DNA of 6,152 bases from M3007 sp046155725 (GTDB lineage Bacteria > Bacteroidota > Bacteroidia > Chitinophagales > Saprospiraceae): the NCBI GenBank assembly GCA_046155725.1, contig JBJXFT010000020.1:1-6152 (forward strand). The letters are read 5' to 3'. This document shows, piece after piece, positions 5,920 through 6,152 of the stretch. Each line of letters begins with the position of its first letter. Position 1 is the stretch's first letter. The position numbers and the translations under genes are program-made. The notes below the pieces were generated by a model that did not search any database, was not told where the DNA came from, and worked only from the letters and a program-made list of their open reading frames with translations.

Positions 5920-6152
5920 CACTAAACCGTTTCTATTGTATGAAGCAATAAACAGTTAGCCAAACGTGTGCCAAAAACGGCAAACTTTCAAAATGGGCAA
6001 AAAAATCTTGAAATATATGTGGGAAGGATTTTCAGGGGGTACACATTTAGGTGAGAAAAAAATCGAGTTAGTTCTTTGACAGTTGGAAAAGAAAAAGGAA
6101 GGGGAAATTTGTGTTTTCTACGCAACAATCCCCCCCTCCGATGCGCAAAAGC
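5920..6152. other. Gene-free right end of the window
   Basis: I see no supported gene here. The sequence is A-rich, with a purine-rich stretch at about 6086-6107 and a run of seven C at 6130-6136. A promoter-like element (6083-6111) suggests that a gene or RNA starts beyond the right edge. The only reading frames are tiny and have no support. Confidence 0.5.
6083..6111 (+). promoter_or_regulatory. Candidate promoter reading off the right edge
   Basis: TTG (6083-6085) is followed after 18 nt by GAAATTTG (6104-6111), which differs from TAnnTTTG only in the first base. Just upstream is GTTCTTTGACA (6071-6081), a string I associate with regions upstream of strongly expressed RNA loci in Bacteroidota; this is from memory and unverified. 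The product would lie outside the window. Confidence 0.35.

Noticed and set aside
5993..6079. 28-codon open frame starting MGKKILKYMWEG
   Set aside because: Too short to support without homologues. It has no promoter close upstream, and its last codons overlap the GTTCTTTGACA string, which is better read as regulatory DNA.

Overview
The window looks like a chromosomal segment of a member of the Bacteroidota, perhaps the Saprospiria/Chitinophagia side, though the class is a guess. Four things in the sequence support the phylum. A truncated first gene ends in a type IX secretion (Por) sorting domain. Two exported proteins have signal peptides ending in 'AQ'. None of the chosen start codons is preceded by a Shine-Dalgarno sequence. 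Several intergenic gaps hold matches to the Bacteroidota promoter pattern TTG-N17-23-TAnnTTTG. GC content is moderate in most genes and visibly higher in the first one.

Layout. (1) 1-327: C-terminus of a large secreted T9SS cargo protein. (2) 439-1158: dapB, 4-hydroxy-tetrahydrodipicolinate reductase of lysine/diaminopimelate synthesis, with a good promoter just upstream. (3) 1159-1520: intergenic gap with no gene, ending in a promoter candidate. (4) 1521-3212: an exported protein with two MORN-repeat blocks followed by a caspase-like (C14) domain with an intact His/Cys dyad. (5) 3213-3723: a structure-rich gap. It holds a perfect 18-bp palindrome with a T-run (terminator or dispersed repeat), a minus-strand promoter/terminator pair that could define a roughly 90-nt small RNA, and A/T-tract palindromes. 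(6) 3724-5136: exported M28 metallopeptidase resembling carboxypeptidase Q. (7) 5203-5859: NarL/FixJ-type response regulator, ending at a strong intrinsic terminator. (8) 5920-6152: no gene; a promoter-like element points off the right edge. All protein genes are on the + strand.

How the parts relate. dapB is a housekeeping gene with no evident link to its neighbours. The caspase-like gene appears to be its own transcription unit. The M28 peptidase and the response regulator are 66 nt apart with no terminator between them and a strong one after the second, so they may be co-transcribed. No sensor kinase lies in the window. The most interesting items are the secreted MORN-caspase with its duplicated Cys-capped MORN module, and the possible minus-strand small RNA. 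Nothing here amounts to a recognisable defence system: the caspase carries a signal peptide, and there is no gasdermin, NTPase or nucleotide cyclase nearby.
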